NCBI RefSeq assembly: GCF_900289175.1
Contig: NZ_LT985747.1
Location: forward strand, 273 to 64,272
Source of the DNA: Paenibacillus faecalis
GTDB lineage: Bacteria; Bacillota; Bacilli; Paenibacillales; Paenibacillaceae
Direction of reading: 5' to 3'
Length of the DNA stretch: 64,000 nt
In this document: piece after piece, positions 8,332-17,507 of the stretch
Layout: every line of letters begins with the position of its first letter
Numbering within the stretch: position 1 is the stretch's first letter
Notes under the pieces: generated by a model
Told to the model about the DNA's origin: nothing
Database searches by the model: none
What the model saw: the letters and a program-made list of their open reading frames with translations, nothing else
Translations under genes and position numbers: made by a program

Positions 8332-9785
8332 AACCGGAAAAAGCGCTCATCTTTGAACTAAGCAAACCCGGCCGCGTAGCCTATTCATTACCGGATTGTG
8401 ATGTGCCAGAAACGGATGTGTCAGAATGGATTCCAAAGAGTATGCTGCGCAGCAAACCGGCAGAGCTCCCGGAAGTATTCGAAGTTGATGTCATTCGCCA
8501 TTACACGGAATTGTCCCGCCGAAACTTCGGCATCGATAACGGCTTTTATCCGCTTGGTTCCTGCACGATGAAATATAATCCGAAAATCAATGAGGATGTG
8601 GCCCGTTTTCCGGGCTTTGCCAAAATTCATCCGTATCAGCCAGAGGAAAGCATTCAAGGCGCTCTTGAAATGCTTTATACCCTGCAGAATGATCTCGCCG
8701 CGTTAACCGGAATGGATCAAGTTACACTTCAGCCGGCGGCTGGCGCTCACGGAGAATGGACCGGACTGATGCTGATCCGTGCCTATCATGAGAGCCGCGG
8801 TGAGCACCGGACCAAAGTGATTGTTCCGGACTCTTCACACGGAACGAATCCGGCAAGCGCTACCGTAGCAGGATATGATACGATAACGATTCAATCGAAT
8901 GAACGGGGTATGGTTGATCTGGATGCTCTCCGGGCCGTTGTCGGAAGCGATACAGCGGCGCTGATGTTAACCAACCCAAGTACGCTCGGTTTATTTGAAG
9001 AGGAGATCGTGGAGATTGCCGAGATTGTGCATGAAGCAGGCGGACTTCTCTATTATGACGGTGCAAATTCCAATGCAATTATGGGTATTACGCGCCCAGG
9101 AGATATGGGGTTTGACGTCGTTCACCTTAATCTGCACAAGACGATGAGCACGCCGCATGGCGGTGGCGGTCCAGGCTCTGGTCCTGTCGGGGTGAAGGAT
9201 CTATTAGTCCCGTTCCTTCCTAAACCGATCGTCTCCAAACGTGAAGATGGAACATTCTTCTGGGATTACGACCGCCCACAATCGATCGGGCGTGTCAAAG
9301 CTTTCTACGGCAACTTCGGCATTCTCGTTCGTGCTTACGCATACATCCGAAGTTATGGACCGGAAGGACTTCGCCGGGTATCCGAGCTTGCCGTCCTTAA
9401 CGCCAACTATATGATGCATAAGCTGGCACCTTATTATGAAGTCGCTTATCCGGGTCTTTGCAAACATGAATTCGTATTGTCCGGCAAAAAACTGAAACAA
9501 TACGGTGTACGTACCCTCGACGTTGCGAAACGACTGCTCGATTTTGGCTACCATCCACCAACGATCTACTTCCCGCTTAATGTGGAAGAATGTATTATGA
9601 TCGAGCCGACTGAAACGGAAAGCAAGGAAACACTTGACGGCTTTATCGACGCAATGATTCAAATTGCAAAAGAAGCTGAAACAAACCCGGAGCTTGTCAT
9701 CAATGCCCCACATACAACCGTGGTGAAGCGTCTTGACGAAACCACGGCTGCACGCAAGCCAGTCTTGAACTGTTCTTGCAGTTAA
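8328..9785 (+). CDS. gcvPB: Glycine dehydrogenase (decarboxylating) subunit 2
   Basis: 485 residues, the catalytic half of split P protein. PLP binds at the Lys in [19 protein letters not shown]. Other conserved stretches are [28 protein letters not shown] and [10 protein letters not shown]. Its ATG overlaps the gcvPA stop. The C-terminus ends NCSCS. The operon's own terminator stem immediately follows but has been split by an IS3-type element. Confidence 0.96.
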   Translation: MKPEKALIFELSKPGRVAYSLPDCDVPETDVSEWIPKSMLRSKPAELPEVFEVDVIRHYTELSRRNFGIDNGFYPLGSCTMKYNPKINEDVARFPGFAKIHPYQPEESIQGALEMLYTLQNDLAALTGMDQVTLQPAAGAHGEWTGLMLIRAYHESRGEHRTKVIVPDSSHGTNPASATVAGYDTITIQSNERGMVDLDALRAVVGSDTAALMLTNPSTLGLFEEEIVEIAEIVHEAGGLLYYDGANSNAIMGITRPGDMGFDVVHLNLHKTMSTPHGGGGPGSGPVGVKDLLVPFLPKPIVSKREDGTFFWDYDRPQSIGRVKAFYGNFGILVRAYAYIRSYGPEGLRRVSELAVLNANYMMHKLAPYYEVAYPGLCKHEFVLSGKKLKQYGVRTLDVAKRLLDFGYHPPTIYFPLNVEECIMIEPTETESKETLDGFIDAMIQIAKEAETNPELVINAPHTTVVKRLDETTAARKPVLNCSCS

Positions 9786-9797
9786 ATTGCACAGCAA

Positions 9798-9812
9798 AGC
9801 AGGCCACCAATC
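9798..9812 (+). terminator. Left half of the interrupted gcv operon terminator
   Basis: AGCAGGCCaCC (9798-9808) is the complement of GGgCGGCCTGCT at 11264-11275, which is followed by ATTTTTT. The two arms are now about 1.45 kb apart because an IS3-family element lies in the loop. Without the insert they would form a strong intrinsic terminator 12 nt past the gcvPB stop. Confidence 0.75.
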
Positions 9813-9867
9813 TGAACTGCACCCCAATTGTTAGACACACTCTAACAGTTGGAGGTGCAGTTTTTTT

Positions 9868-10398
9868 ATGACTAAATTTACGAAAGATAGTAAATTGGCG
9901 ATAATTCAAGGGTATGACCCTGATCTTATATCGCAGACGGAATACGCAAATCAAATGGGCGTTACTAAGTCCCAATTCCAATATTGGTTGAAGCTCTATG
10001 AGATGCATGGTCAGTCAGCCTTTATTAACGGCTATACAAATTATCCGGCAAGCTTTAAACTGGACGTACTCAATCATATGGCTCAATCAGACGCTTCTCT
10101 CATGGATACCGCTGCTCTGTTCAACCTTCCGGACTTCTCCATGTTGTATTCCTGGCAGAAAAAGATGGAGACAGGCGGTCTAGAAGCCCTTGAGCCAAAA
10201 AAGAAGGGGCGTCCATCCATGAAGAAAGATTCCAATTCGTCTATCAAACGATCCGTAGTTGAAGGGTCTGACGAAGCACTTAAAGAACGTATCAAGCAGC
10301 TTGAAATGGAAAATGAGTATCTAAAAAAGTTGAATGCCTTAGTTCGAAACAAGGAAAAATCACCAAACAAGACAAAGCACAAGTCGTCTGGGAACTGA
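9868..10398 (+). CDS. IS3-family OrfA (DNA-binding helix-turn-helix protein)
   Basis: 176 residues with two helix-turn-helix units: one near residues 20-40 (QTEYANQMGVTKSQFQYWL), the second near 75-95 (MDTAALFNLPDFSMLYSW). A coiled-coil C-terminus follows (LKERIKQLEMENEYLKKLNA), where IS3 OrfA proteins have a leucine zipper. The GRPSMKK linker is typical of the IS150 group. An A-rich stretch near 10350-10358 could support the -1 frameshift that produces the OrfAB transposase. Confidence 0.9.
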   Translation: MTKFTKDSKLAIIQGYDPDLISQTEYANQMGVTKSQFQYWLKLYEMHGQSAFINGYTNYPASFKLDVLNHMAQSDASLMDTAALFNLPDFSMLYSWQKKMETGGLEALEPKKKGRPSMKKDSNSSIKRSVVEGSDEALKERIKQLEMENEYLKKLNALVRNKEKSPNKTKHKSSGN

Positions 10399-10412
10399 GG
10401 CATAAATATCCG

Positions 10413-11222
10413 GTGATGGCACTCGTACAGCTGGCTGGTATCCCGCGCAGCACCTATTACAACCTTATAGCACGTATAAATCAACCAGATTTGAATACCG
10501 ATTTGGAAGCTGAAATTCAGTCAATTTACGCGGAACATGAGGGGCGTTACGGATATCGCCGTATTCGTGATGAACTGGTAACCCGTGGATGGAAAGTAAA
10601 CCATAAGAAGGTTCAGCGGCTCATGAAAAAGCTAGGCATTAAATGCCTAGTCCGCATGAAAAAGTATAAGTCGTATAAAGGGACAGTGGGCAAGATTGCA
10701 CCGAATCATCTGGACCGCCAGTTCACGGCGGAGGCGCCAAATGAGAAATGGGTGACGGACATCACGGAGTTTAAGTTGTTTGGAGAAAAGCTGTATCTAT
10801 CACCCATTTTGGACTTATTCAACGGGGAGATTATCACCTATACCATTGGTTCACGACCAACATATTCTCTGGTATCTGAAATGCTGGATGCAGGACTGAA
10901 GCGTCTGCCGGAAGAGCACCATCTTCTTCTTCATTCAGATCAAGGATGGCATTACCAAATGAAGCCGTATCGCCATGCGCTTAAGTCCAGAGGCATTCTC
11001 CAAAGCATGTCACGAAAAGGGAATTGTTACGATAATGCCGTCATAGAGAATTTCTTCGGTATTCTCAAGTCGGAGTTTCTGTACTGTAAAGAGTTTGAAA
11101 ATGTCGAACATTTCAAGAAAGAACTGAAAAAATATATTGAATACTACAATACTAAACGGTTGAAGGCAAAATTCAAAATGAGTCCGGTACAGTACCGAAC
11201 TCATTTTGAGAAAGCTGCCTGA
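10413..11222 (+). CDS. IS3-family OrfB (DDE transposase)
   Basis: 269 residues from the listed ATG. The same frame is open further upstream (KQDKAQVVWELRHKYP), as expected if OrfB is made by frameshifting from OrfA. HTH_21 segment: GRYGYRRIRDELVTRGW. The catalytic core shows WVTDITEF (first D), LHSDQGWHYQ (second D) and NCYDNAVIENFFGILKSE (E). All three acidic residues are kept. Confidence 0.92.
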   Translation: MMALVQLAGIPRSTYYNLIARINQPDLNTDLEAEIQSIYAEHEGRYGYRRIRDELVTRGWKVNHKKVQRLMKKLGIKCLVRMKKYKSYKGTVGKIAPNHLDRQFTAEAPNEKWVTDITEFKLFGEKLYLSPILDLFNGEIITYTIGSRPTYSLVSEMLDAGLKRLPEEHHLLLHSDQGWHYQMKPYRHALKSRGILQSMSRKGNCYDNAVIENFFGILKSEFLYCKEFENVEHFKKELKKYIEYYNTKRLKAKFKMSPVQYRTHFEKAA

Positions 11223-11263
11223 TGAAATAACCGTGTCTAACTTTTGGGGGTCACTTCAATCAT

Positions 11264-11282
11264 GGGCGGCCTGCTATTTTTT
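11264..11282 (+). terminator. Right half of the interrupted gcv operon terminator
   Basis: GGGCGGCCTGCT (11264-11275) followed by ATTTTTT pairs with AGCAGGCC at 9798-9805, on the far side of the IS3 element. Confidence 0.7.
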
Positions 11283-11395
11283 ATATGAATCGCTTTTCCA
11301 GAGGATATCCTCCTAAAAAAACTTCCGGAAACACGACCAGCTCTGCCCCCTGCTTTCGCTGCGTCTCTCGTATGTTCAACGATCTTGCTCATTGC
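11281..11395 (-). pseudogene. Relic of a nitrilase/carbon-nitrogen hydrolase gene
   Basis: On the minus strand one frame reads SKIVEHTRDAAKAGG. After a frameshift a second reads AELVVFPEVFLGGYPLEKRFI and then stops. The combined pattern matches the N-terminal region of nitrilases ('...eAaakGAeLvvFPEaf.pGYP', which contains the catalytic Glu). The remainder of a gene of about 300 codons is missing. Confidence 0.6.
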
Positions 11396-11568
11396 TGATA
11401 CGGCTAAATAGATCATCCAATCTTCTCAAAAAAAGATCACCGTTCATTAATTTGATAGACTTTTGTCAAATATATGATGAAATTCAGACATGACCACAAA
11501 ATAAATAATGCTATGATAAAAATCACAGCACAACTTAGATCGATATCCAAACAGAAAGGGTGAAAAAC

Positions 11569-13020
11569 GTGTGGAAACCTGATCGTAATAGCAAACAGCC
11601 CCTCTATCAGCAAATCGCGGATGATCTCGAACAAAGAATATCTTACGGGGAGTTTCCACCCGGAAGTTTGCTTCCTTCCGAAAGAAAATTGGCAGAACAA
11701 TTGAAGGTAAATCGAAGCACTGTCGTTCTGGCATACGCAGAACTGCGGTCGCTTGGAATCATTGAAAGCAGATCCGGAAGCGGTACACGAGTTAGTCAGA
11801 CGAAATGGGGAGCCACACCAAAGCATACTCCCAATTGGCATCGTTATGCGGAAGGCGGCAACTTTTTGCCGAACTTGCCCTTTTTACGCCGTATTCGAAC
11901 AGCTCTCGAACAAGATCCATCGATTATAGATTTTGCCAGCGGTGAGTTATCCGGTGACTTGGCGCCTATTGATGAAATCAACGCTATTATGAATGAGAAA
12001 CAATATACAACTTATTTTGGCTATGACAATCCGCAAGGATATATTCCTCTAAGGCAGGAACTGGTTTCATTTCTTAAAAAATACCGTGGTATCCATACGA
12101 ATGAATCGTCAATTCTGATTACATCCGGTTCGCAGCAATCTCTATACTTGATAACCCAGTGTCTGTTATCTCCTGGAGATGCTGTTGCCATCGAAGACCC
12201 ATCCTATACGTATTCTTTACCTATGTTCCAGTCAGCCGGTCTGCGCTTGTTCAGACTTCCTGTAGACAGGCAAGGTTTACAGCCAGAAGACATACGTGCT
12301 CTATATAAAAAACATAAAATCAAGATGGTGTTTATCAATCCAAACTTCCAAAACCCGACAGGTACTTTGCTGGCCCAAGAGAAAAAGAAACAATTGCTTG
12401 ATATTGCAAGCGAGCTGGGACTGCCGATCGTAGAGGATGACCCTTTTAGCTTAACCGCTTACAAACATACACCGCCATTACCGTTAAAATCAGCGGATAC
12501 ACTCGGCTCCGTACTGTACATCGGATCTTTCTCTAAAATTGCTGCATCGGGCTTGCGTGTAGGATGGATGGTAGCTCCTCACTCCGTTGTGGAGCGACTG
12601 GCTGATGCCAGACAGCAAATGGACTTTGGGCTTAGTGTTATCCCGCAAAAGGTTGCTTCAAAATTTCTGAGCTCATCGTATTTTGATCCTCATATGGATC
12701 GGCTGCGTATAAACCTCCTTTACAAGCGGGATTTATTTATTGAAGCACTGCAAAAAGAACTGCCTGATCTGGTACAGTTTCAAATTCCTGATGGAGGATT
12801 ACATCTATGGTGCAAAATTGTACCTGAAGTCAATGACAGCAAGCTGCTGGATGCGGCTATTCAAAAAGGCGTTATTTTTGTACCCGGTAGTGTCTATGGC
12901 TCACTCTCCGGTTACGTAAGGTTCACATATGCTCGTGCAAAAACAGAAGACATTCAGAGGGGTGTCGCCAAATTTGCCGAGGCGCTTCGATCCCTTTTAA
13001 ATACGACTGAGCAGACATAG
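11569..13020 (+). CDS. MocR/GabR-type regulator (GntR HTH fused to aminotransferase domain)
   Basis: About 483 residues. Residues 1-75 form a GntR winged HTH (PLYQQIADDLEQRI..GEFPPGSLLPSERKLAEQL, then NRSTVVLAY). The rest is a fold-type I aminotransferase domain with YDNPQGYIPLRQEL, NPNFQNPTG, VEDDPFSLTAY and SFSKIAASGLRVGWM, whose Lys is the PLP site. Such proteins sense PLP or amino-acid-derived ligands and control neighbouring genes. GTG at 11569 has AAAGGGTG 6 nt upstream and is preferred over GTG 11560. The target is not clear from context. Confidence 0.88.
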   Translation: MWKPDRNSKQPLYQQIADDLEQRISYGEFPPGSLLPSERKLAEQLKVNRSTVVLAYAELRSLGIIESRSGSGTRVSQTKWGATPKHTPNWHRYAEGGNFLPNLPFLRRIRTALEQDPSIIDFASGELSGDLAPIDEINAIMNEKQYTTYFGYDNPQGYIPLRQELVSFLKKYRGIHTNESSILITSGSQQSLYLITQCLLSPGDAVAIEDPSYTYSLPMFQSAGLRLFRLPVDRQGLQPEDIRALYKKHKIKMVFINPNFQNPTGTLLAQEKKKQLLDIASELGLPIVEDDPFSLTAYKHTPPLPLKSADTLGSVLYIGSFSKIAASGLRVGWMVAPHSVVERLADARQQMDFGLSVIPQKVASKFLSSSYFDPHMDRLRINLLYKRDLFIEALQKELPDLVQFQIPDGGLHLWCKIVPEVNDSKLLDAAIQKGVIFVPGSVYGSLSGYVRFTYARAKTEDIQRGVAKFAEALRSLLNTTEQT

Positions 13021-13074
13021 GCGGTTACTTTTTCGTGCTCGTACAATTTGAATTTGATATACTTCTTGATTTGA

Positions 13075-13135
13075 ATAAAAGGTGCATGAAAAGATTCCAA
13101 TTAAATTGAAATTCTTTCCCATGCACCTTTATTTG
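13075..13135. terminator. Bidirectional terminator between the MocR-type gene and ctaA
   Basis: AAAGGTGCATG (13078-13088) pairs with CATGCACCTTT (13120-13130). A and T tracts on both sides let it serve converging transcripts. Confidence 0.8.
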
Positions 13136-13225
13136 GCGACTCCATCGCTATGACCGAATGCAATAATTCGTATACATGTCACCATCCGATTTTGTTGATA
13201 AACATCACATTTCTAGCGTTTCTAT

Positions 13226-14173
13226 CTACAATCCCTGCAGTGCCCCTTCACTTCCGTATCTTCCCTTCCATACCCGAATAGACAAAGCGGTCAGTAAGCT
13301 AAACAAAAAGGTAGCAAGCATATTATGAAAAAGACTGGTAAACAGATAAGCATCTGGCTGATTCATAGCAAAAGTGAGCCATGCCCCGCTAAAGATTTGT
13401 GCCAATACAATAAAGAACAAAACCTCTACCGAAAATGTAAGCTCCGAGTTATTGCTTGTCCCTTCGTATCGACGGACCATGACAACTAATGCAATAGCCA
13501 AAACCAGGAGCAGTGCAGCAGCTACCCGATGAATGAAGACGATGCCCGATGCTCCGCTCAGCTCAGGAATGACTTGTCCGTTGCAAAGCGGCCACCCTTC
13601 ACAACCGGCATCTGACTCCGTATGACGAATGTATGCTCCCAGATAAATAACGATAAGGCTGTAGACCCAGGTTCCCCATACAAGAGCTCTGATGTGCATC
13701 GGAATCGGAGCTTTATGAATGTCTGCTGCTGCTGTTCGGGCCTGATGCATCCATACGATAAGCATCATGCTGCTGGCCACTGCAAGCAGTGATATCCCAA
13801 AATGCAGGGCCATGACAGCCGGCTGCTGAGGCCACATAACATTTGCCGCTCCCATCAAGGCTTGAACGATTGTGAAGAACAACGTTCCGCCAGCATAATA
13901 CAACGCTTCCTTATGTGACTTGTAATACCGCCACGTTGCAATGAAGGTGGCAAGTACAAGCAATCCGACGATTCCTGTTATCATACGATGAGAATATTCG
14001 ATCATGGATTCCAGCGTATATGCAGGAACAAATTTCCCGTTACATAATGGCCAATCATCACCGCACCCGCGGCCCGATCCTGTTTTCGTAACAATCGCGC
14101 CTGCGAGCAATACAAAGAACATACCGATGAATGAAGACCACGCCAACAGGCGATAACGTAATGAGAAAAACAT
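13226..14173 (-). CDS. ctaA: Heme A synthase
   Basis: About 315 residues with eight membrane segments. CtaA/COX15 oxidises the heme O C8 methyl to make heme A for cytochrome aa3-type oxidases. Heme-ligand His are in EYSHRMITG, ALHFGISL, FIHRVAAALL and SLFHNMLATF. The two extracellular Cys pairs of Gram-positive CtaA are in GRGCGDDWPLCNG and DAGCEGWPLCNG. ATG at 14173 with AGAGGTGG just upstream is the likely start; an in-frame GTG lies at 14182. ctaB and the cta oxidase genes are not adjacent. Confidence 0.95.
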   Translation of the reverse strand: MFFSLRYRLLAWSSFIGMFFVLLAGAIVTKTGSGRGCGDDWPLCNGKFVPAYTLESMIEYSHRMITGIVGLLVLATFIATWRYYKSHKEALYYAGGTLFFTIVQALMGAANVMWPQQPAVMALHFGISLLAVASSMMLIVWMHQARTAAADIHKAPIPMHIRALVWGTWVYSLIVIYLGAYIRHTESDAGCEGWPLCNGQVIPELSGASGIVFIHRVAAALLLVLAIALVVMVRRYEGTSNNSELTFSVEVLFFIVLAQIFSGAWLTFAMNQPDAYLFTSLFHNMLATFLFSLLTALSIRVWKGRYGSEGALQGL

Positions 14174-14373
14174 ACAATCCACCTCTTCTGTCTACTTAAA
14201 TGCCTGGTAAGTTTATTGTTTATTTCAGTTCCAATGAACGTTTTAAAGGCTACATTAATGAATCATAAAGATTTACATTTCATTCGTAACCATCCATTAT
14301 TTATTTTCTCTGCCCATCCGGTAACTTTGTTTTCCTTCAATGAATCAGACCGACTCTCTCTCCTCATACCGAA

Positions 14374-14424
14374 ACAAAAAGCCCCGTCAATTATCAGTTC
14401 TCTAAACCGATAATTGGCGGGGTC
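14374..14424 (-). terminator. Rho-independent terminator of the small membrane protein gene
   Basis: On the minus strand GACCCCGCCAATTATC and GATAATTGACGGGGC form a long stem followed by TTTTTG. Confidence 0.88.
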
Positions 14425-14444
14425 AAGTAGCATATCATTTATTT

Positions 14445-14639
14445 TTATTTATAGATCACCCAGATTAAAATAAAGGCAGCCAAAGAAAACAGATACATAA
14501 CACTTAGCTTGGTAATATTTGCTTTCGTCTTTCGTTCGTAGTTGGGGTTTGCTCGTTTATTCTCTTGAGAAAGACCTACAAGCAACGTACCTACACCTCC
14601 AATTAATGCAAGTGTAATAACGATAATGTACAAGACCAT
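14445..14639 (-). CDS. Small two-segment membrane protein, unknown
   Basis: 64 residues from the Met at 14639 (MVLYIIVITLALIGGVGTLL), which has GGGGG 9 nt upstream; the frame extends to 14657. Two hydrophobic segments (residues 2-22 and about 42-62) flank a charged middle (SQENKRANPNYERKTKANITK). It is not a family I recognise. A strong terminator follows, so it is a stand-alone gene. Confidence 0.65.
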   Translation of the reverse strand: MVLYIIVITLALIGGVGTLLVGLSQENKRANPNYERKTKANITKLSVMYLFSLAAFILIWVIYK

Positions 14640-14701
14640 CACGAACAACCCCCACAAAATTTATCATTCGTAATTCACAAGGTCAACCCTGACCGTAAGA
14701 G

Positions 14702-14880
14702 TCACTGATGAAGTGACTTCAAGAACCATATCAATATAACTATAATAAAAATGGCAGTGAACGTAACCATCCAATTTGTAATTTCCCCAGCCATCCACTT
14801 TATCCCGCCGATAAAGCGCAAATGGCTGCGAACATGATCGGCACTGCCATGATGAATGTAAATTCCGACGTCACTGTAAC
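14702..14880 (-). pseudogene. Relic of undecaprenyl-diphosphatase gene (uppP/bacA)
   Basis: On the minus strand one frame reads VTSEFTFIMAVPIMFAA, close to the (A)TEFTFIMAVPIM motif of UppP. It then meets a stop, while a second frame continues with WMAGEITNWMVTFTAIFII and WFLKSLHQ, consistent with the hydrophobic UppP C-terminus. Only about the last quarter of the gene is left, with at least one frameshift. Confidence 0.55.
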
Positions 14881-14883
14881 AAC

Positions 14884-14921
14884 AGAAAAAAGCTCCACAG
14901 GCAGATCACCTGTGGAGCTTA
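14884..14921 (-). terminator. Rho-independent terminator of the CuAO-N/PKD protein gene
   Basis: AAGCTCCACAGG and CCTGTGGAGCTT form a stem that is followed by TTTTT on the minus strand. Confidence 0.85.
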
Positions 14922-14931
14922 ACGATTGACT

Positions 14932-17166
14932 TTATTCATTAACTCTTTTCGGAAGCGGCGTAAACAGCAGGTTAATCGGCAGATTGCTGCCTGGCGCTGC
15001 AGTTAACATAATTTCAACCTTCTGTTCAAATCCGCCCGTTCGATACAACACGGACTGTTCATCAGGTCTAACCTGACCTAACGAATAAATAGGGATGATA
15101 TCTCCATTAACAGTAGCATACCCGGAATATTTACCACCGCGCGGATTAAAGGAAATCAGCGTATTCGGAGCTACCTTATCTAGGGTAATTTTGTAAAGCA
15201 CACCGAAATTGCCGGCATTGGATGTTGGCTCATTATACATCGGGTCGATCCCGTCCAAATTCGGATCATCCGCATTGTCCCCCAGAATAAGCCGCTGCGG
15301 CTCTCCACCTACCAGCTCTGAGTATTGAATAATACGAGTGGAGTTCGGATAGGTTCCCCGGTTGTGTACTCCATCGCTATCCAATAGAGGCAGCTTGTCT
15401 ATGACACTTAACGGATCGGATTTTTCGTCGATCATAATCACATCAAACTGAACAGGCAAATCGCTATACAGGTCCGCAAATAGAGAAATAACATCTCCTT
15501 TTTTCATTCTTTGCTTGTTGAGTTCTGTCATAACGAGTTTTTGTTCACCCGGCTTCAGAGTAATCGATGATTGCTTGGAACCATCCTGCATGGATTGGAA
15601 GTAATTCAGTACGGATTTTTTTCCCGCCGCTGTTGCGATGTAGGAAGGTCCGGCAAACCCTAAGTAGTCTGTTCTTAAGGTGACTGGAGCATCATTCTTG
15701 TTTGTAGCTACCACGTACATTTTCACATTTTTATTGAGATTGTTAACATGATGAATCATAAAACGCATATCACCGACTGCGGTTTCGCGATACACAATGC
15801 CCTCGCTGTTTACCGTTTCCGGACTGTTGCTTCGGACCAAAGTGCTAGGCTCGTCATGGAACGTATAGTTGATCTTTGGTCTGGAAGGAACGTCAGAGCT
15901 GTTAAACGTAAATTTCTCACCTGCCGGTACAAAGAGCTGGTTGAAATCATCCTCCGAATAGAGCGACTCATCTGTAATATTAACAGTGACTTCATGAGTG
16001 GAACTTAACCCCTGGTTGTCGGTTACAGTTAACTGAATGGTTTTGGGACCTGGCGTAAAAAAGGCAAGCTCCTTGTTCTCCCATTTTCTAGTCTTGATCT
16101 CACCATCATCGGTGCTCTTATCGGTGTATGTAATATATTCACCCATCTTATACTCATACTTGTCCGTAGAGAAGGAAGCCACCGGAGGCTGGTTTGGCTG
16201 GATGACGGTTATCTTTTGTGTATACGGATCACTCCACGAACCGCTTGAATCCTGAACCGAATAGCTGATTATGTATTCTCCCGGAGTATCGAATATTTCT
16301 TGCTTTCCTTCCCAACGCTCATCGATAATAGGCAGTCCTGATGGAGACTCTGCTTCAGTCTTGTATGTAACGACTGTTTCGCCGGCAAAAATTTCTTTAG
16401 GCTCAACTGTAAATTTGGCCGTTGGTTTGATCTCCAGATTCATCATAATCCGCTTGCCTTTATTGTCTACTTTGTATGAAATATCCAAAGCCTGTGTGAT
16501 CGCTGTTAAAGGAACCATGAACGTATTTTTAGTCTGGTAGGAGGTTCCCTTCATCGGCTTTGTTACACCGTTAACTTTATAATTGCTGCTGTTTGTTTTG
16601 AATCGAAGCTCATCGCTGCCTTTCGTTATAATCGTTTCCTTTGTTTTCTTGTCATAAGTAACCTTAAAACCAACACGGTCTACAAGTGCTCGAATCGGAA
16701 CGTAGGAAACTCCCTTCTTAACTTGCATTGGCTGAGGAGCATAGTATACTTTGCCGCCTTGTTCCATTTTGTTGCTGTTAAAGTGAAGTATAAGTTCATT
16801 CATCTCAGATGATTGCGGTACTGCTGGCTGATCTTTGTCTTCAGTTGCGGTTTCATTCGTCTCTTCTGTGTCCTCGTTATTGGAATTCTGAGAGGCTTGA
16901 TCCTCAAGTTCCTCAGTTTCCGGCTGCTTGGCATCCGAAACAGCTTCATCTTTTCCAACCTGTGTATTTGCTTCATTCATATTCTGAGGTTCTTCTGGTG
17001 CTTTAACTTCCTCAGCTTTCAGAGCTTTCTGATTCGATTCCACCGCTTCCTGGGTAACCGCTCCTTGTGGCAGATCGCTGTTACCCGCTTCGGCACCGAC
17101 CGCAGCTGCGCCTGCAACCTGGGTCAATGCCAGCACAGTAATTATGGATATTTTCTTCAGTTTCAT
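14932..17166 (-). CDS. Secreted protein with copper-amine-oxidase-N domain and PKD-like repeats
   Basis: 744 residues. A signal peptide (MKLKKISIITVLALTQVAGAAAVGAEA) precedes an acidic low-complexity linker (about 30-120) rich in E, N, Q and T. Residues about 123-245 match the CuAO_N1 domain of Bacillales surface proteins (VSYVPIRALVDRVGFKVTYDKK and its second half). Two PKD/Ig-like units follow, around 250-320 (PGEYIISYSVQDSSGSWSDPY) and 325-400 (PPVASFSTDKYEYKMGEYITYTDKS). The last about 340 residues are not recognised. CuAO_N1 here is a binding or structural domain; no catalytic oxidase domain is present. Likely cell-surface or secreted. Confidence 0.8.
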   Translation of the reverse strand: MKLKKISIITVLALTQVAGAAAVGAEAGNSDLPQGAVTQEAVESNQKALKAEEVKAPEEPQNMNEANTQVGKDEAVSDAKQPETEELEDQASQNSNNEDTEETNETATEDKDQPAVPQSSEMNELILHFNSNKMEQGGKVYYAPQPMQVKKGVSYVPIRALVDRVGFKVTYDKKTKETIITKGSDELRFKTNSSNYKVNGVTKPMKGTSYQTKNTFMVPLTAITQALDISYKVDNKGKRIMMNLEIKPTAKFTVEPKEIFAGETVVTYKTEAESPSGLPIIDERWEGKQEIFDTPGEYIISYSVQDSSGSWSDPYTQKITVIQPNQPPVASFSTDKYEYKMGEYITYTDKSTDDGEIKTRKWENKELAFFTPGPKTIQLTVTDNQGLSSTHEVTVNITDESLYSEDDFNQLFVPAGEKFTFNSSDVPSRPKINYTFHDEPSTLVRSNSPETVNSEGIVYRETAVGDMRFMIHHVNNLNKNVKMYVVATNKNDAPVTLRTDYLGFAGPSYIATAAGKKSVLNYFQSMQDGSKQSSITLKPGEQKLVMTELNKQRMKKGDVISLFADLYSDLPVQFDVIMIDEKSDPLSVIDKLPLLDSDGVHNRGTYPNSTRIIQYSELVGGEPQRLILGDNADDPNLDGIDPMYNEPTSNAGNFGVLYKITLDKVAPNTLISFNPRGGKYSGYATVNGDIIPIYSLGQVRPDEQSVLYRTGGFEQKVEIMLTAAPGSNLPINLLFTPLPKRVNE

Positions 17167-17507
17167 TCTCAGACTCCTTCAATTCTAGTTTTATTTTTCC
17201 AATTTGTCATAGTATTAGACGTATATTTTCCCAAATAGTTTCTATAATTGTCCAAGAAAAATTGAAACTTGTCCGATAACGAAGTTTTTTCTCTATTACT
17301 GGAAACATTATCCACTTAATATACGTGCTACATAAAAAGACACCACTAAATATAGAATATCTGGCATCATACCCATAAGGATACGGTACATATCTGGACA
17401 TCAGGTGAAAATCATGCTTTTCATCAATAGCTGCATTCTAAGCATAATTTCCAAATGATCAGGACAATTTATGAAATATTAATTCGAAATGGAGGCTGCT
17501 GTCGTTT
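17167..17507. other. Divergent intergenic region, no gene seen
   Basis: About 340 nt between the leftward secreted-protein gene and the rightward ger operon. It must hold both promoters. I do not see a clear sigma-A pair or a convincing sigma-G box. GGAGG at about 17491-17495 is the ribosome binding site of the first ger gene, with a rather long 12-nt spacer. Confidence 0.4.

Larger units (their letters stand above)
9813..11258 (+). mobile_element. Complete IS3-family insertion sequence
   Basis: Imperfect terminal inverted repeats of about 26 bp bound it: TGAACTGCACCCC...GTTAGACAC at the left (9813-9838) and its counterpart reading inward from 11258 (TGAAGTGACCCCC...GTTAGACAC). Flanks show ATC on both sides (9810-9812 and 11259-11261), consistent with a 3-bp target duplication. 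It carries orfA and orfB in the relative frames typical of the family. Both ORFs look intact, so the element may be active. Confidence 0.9.

Noticed and set aside
9204..9827. 207-codon minus-strand frame antisense to gcvPB
   Set aside because: It is a shadow of the strongly conserved gcvPB frame, has no RBS and no family motifs.
14932..17166. Functional copper amine oxidase
   Set aside because: Only the N-terminal accessory domain is present; there is no catalytic domain with the topaquinone Tyr or copper His.
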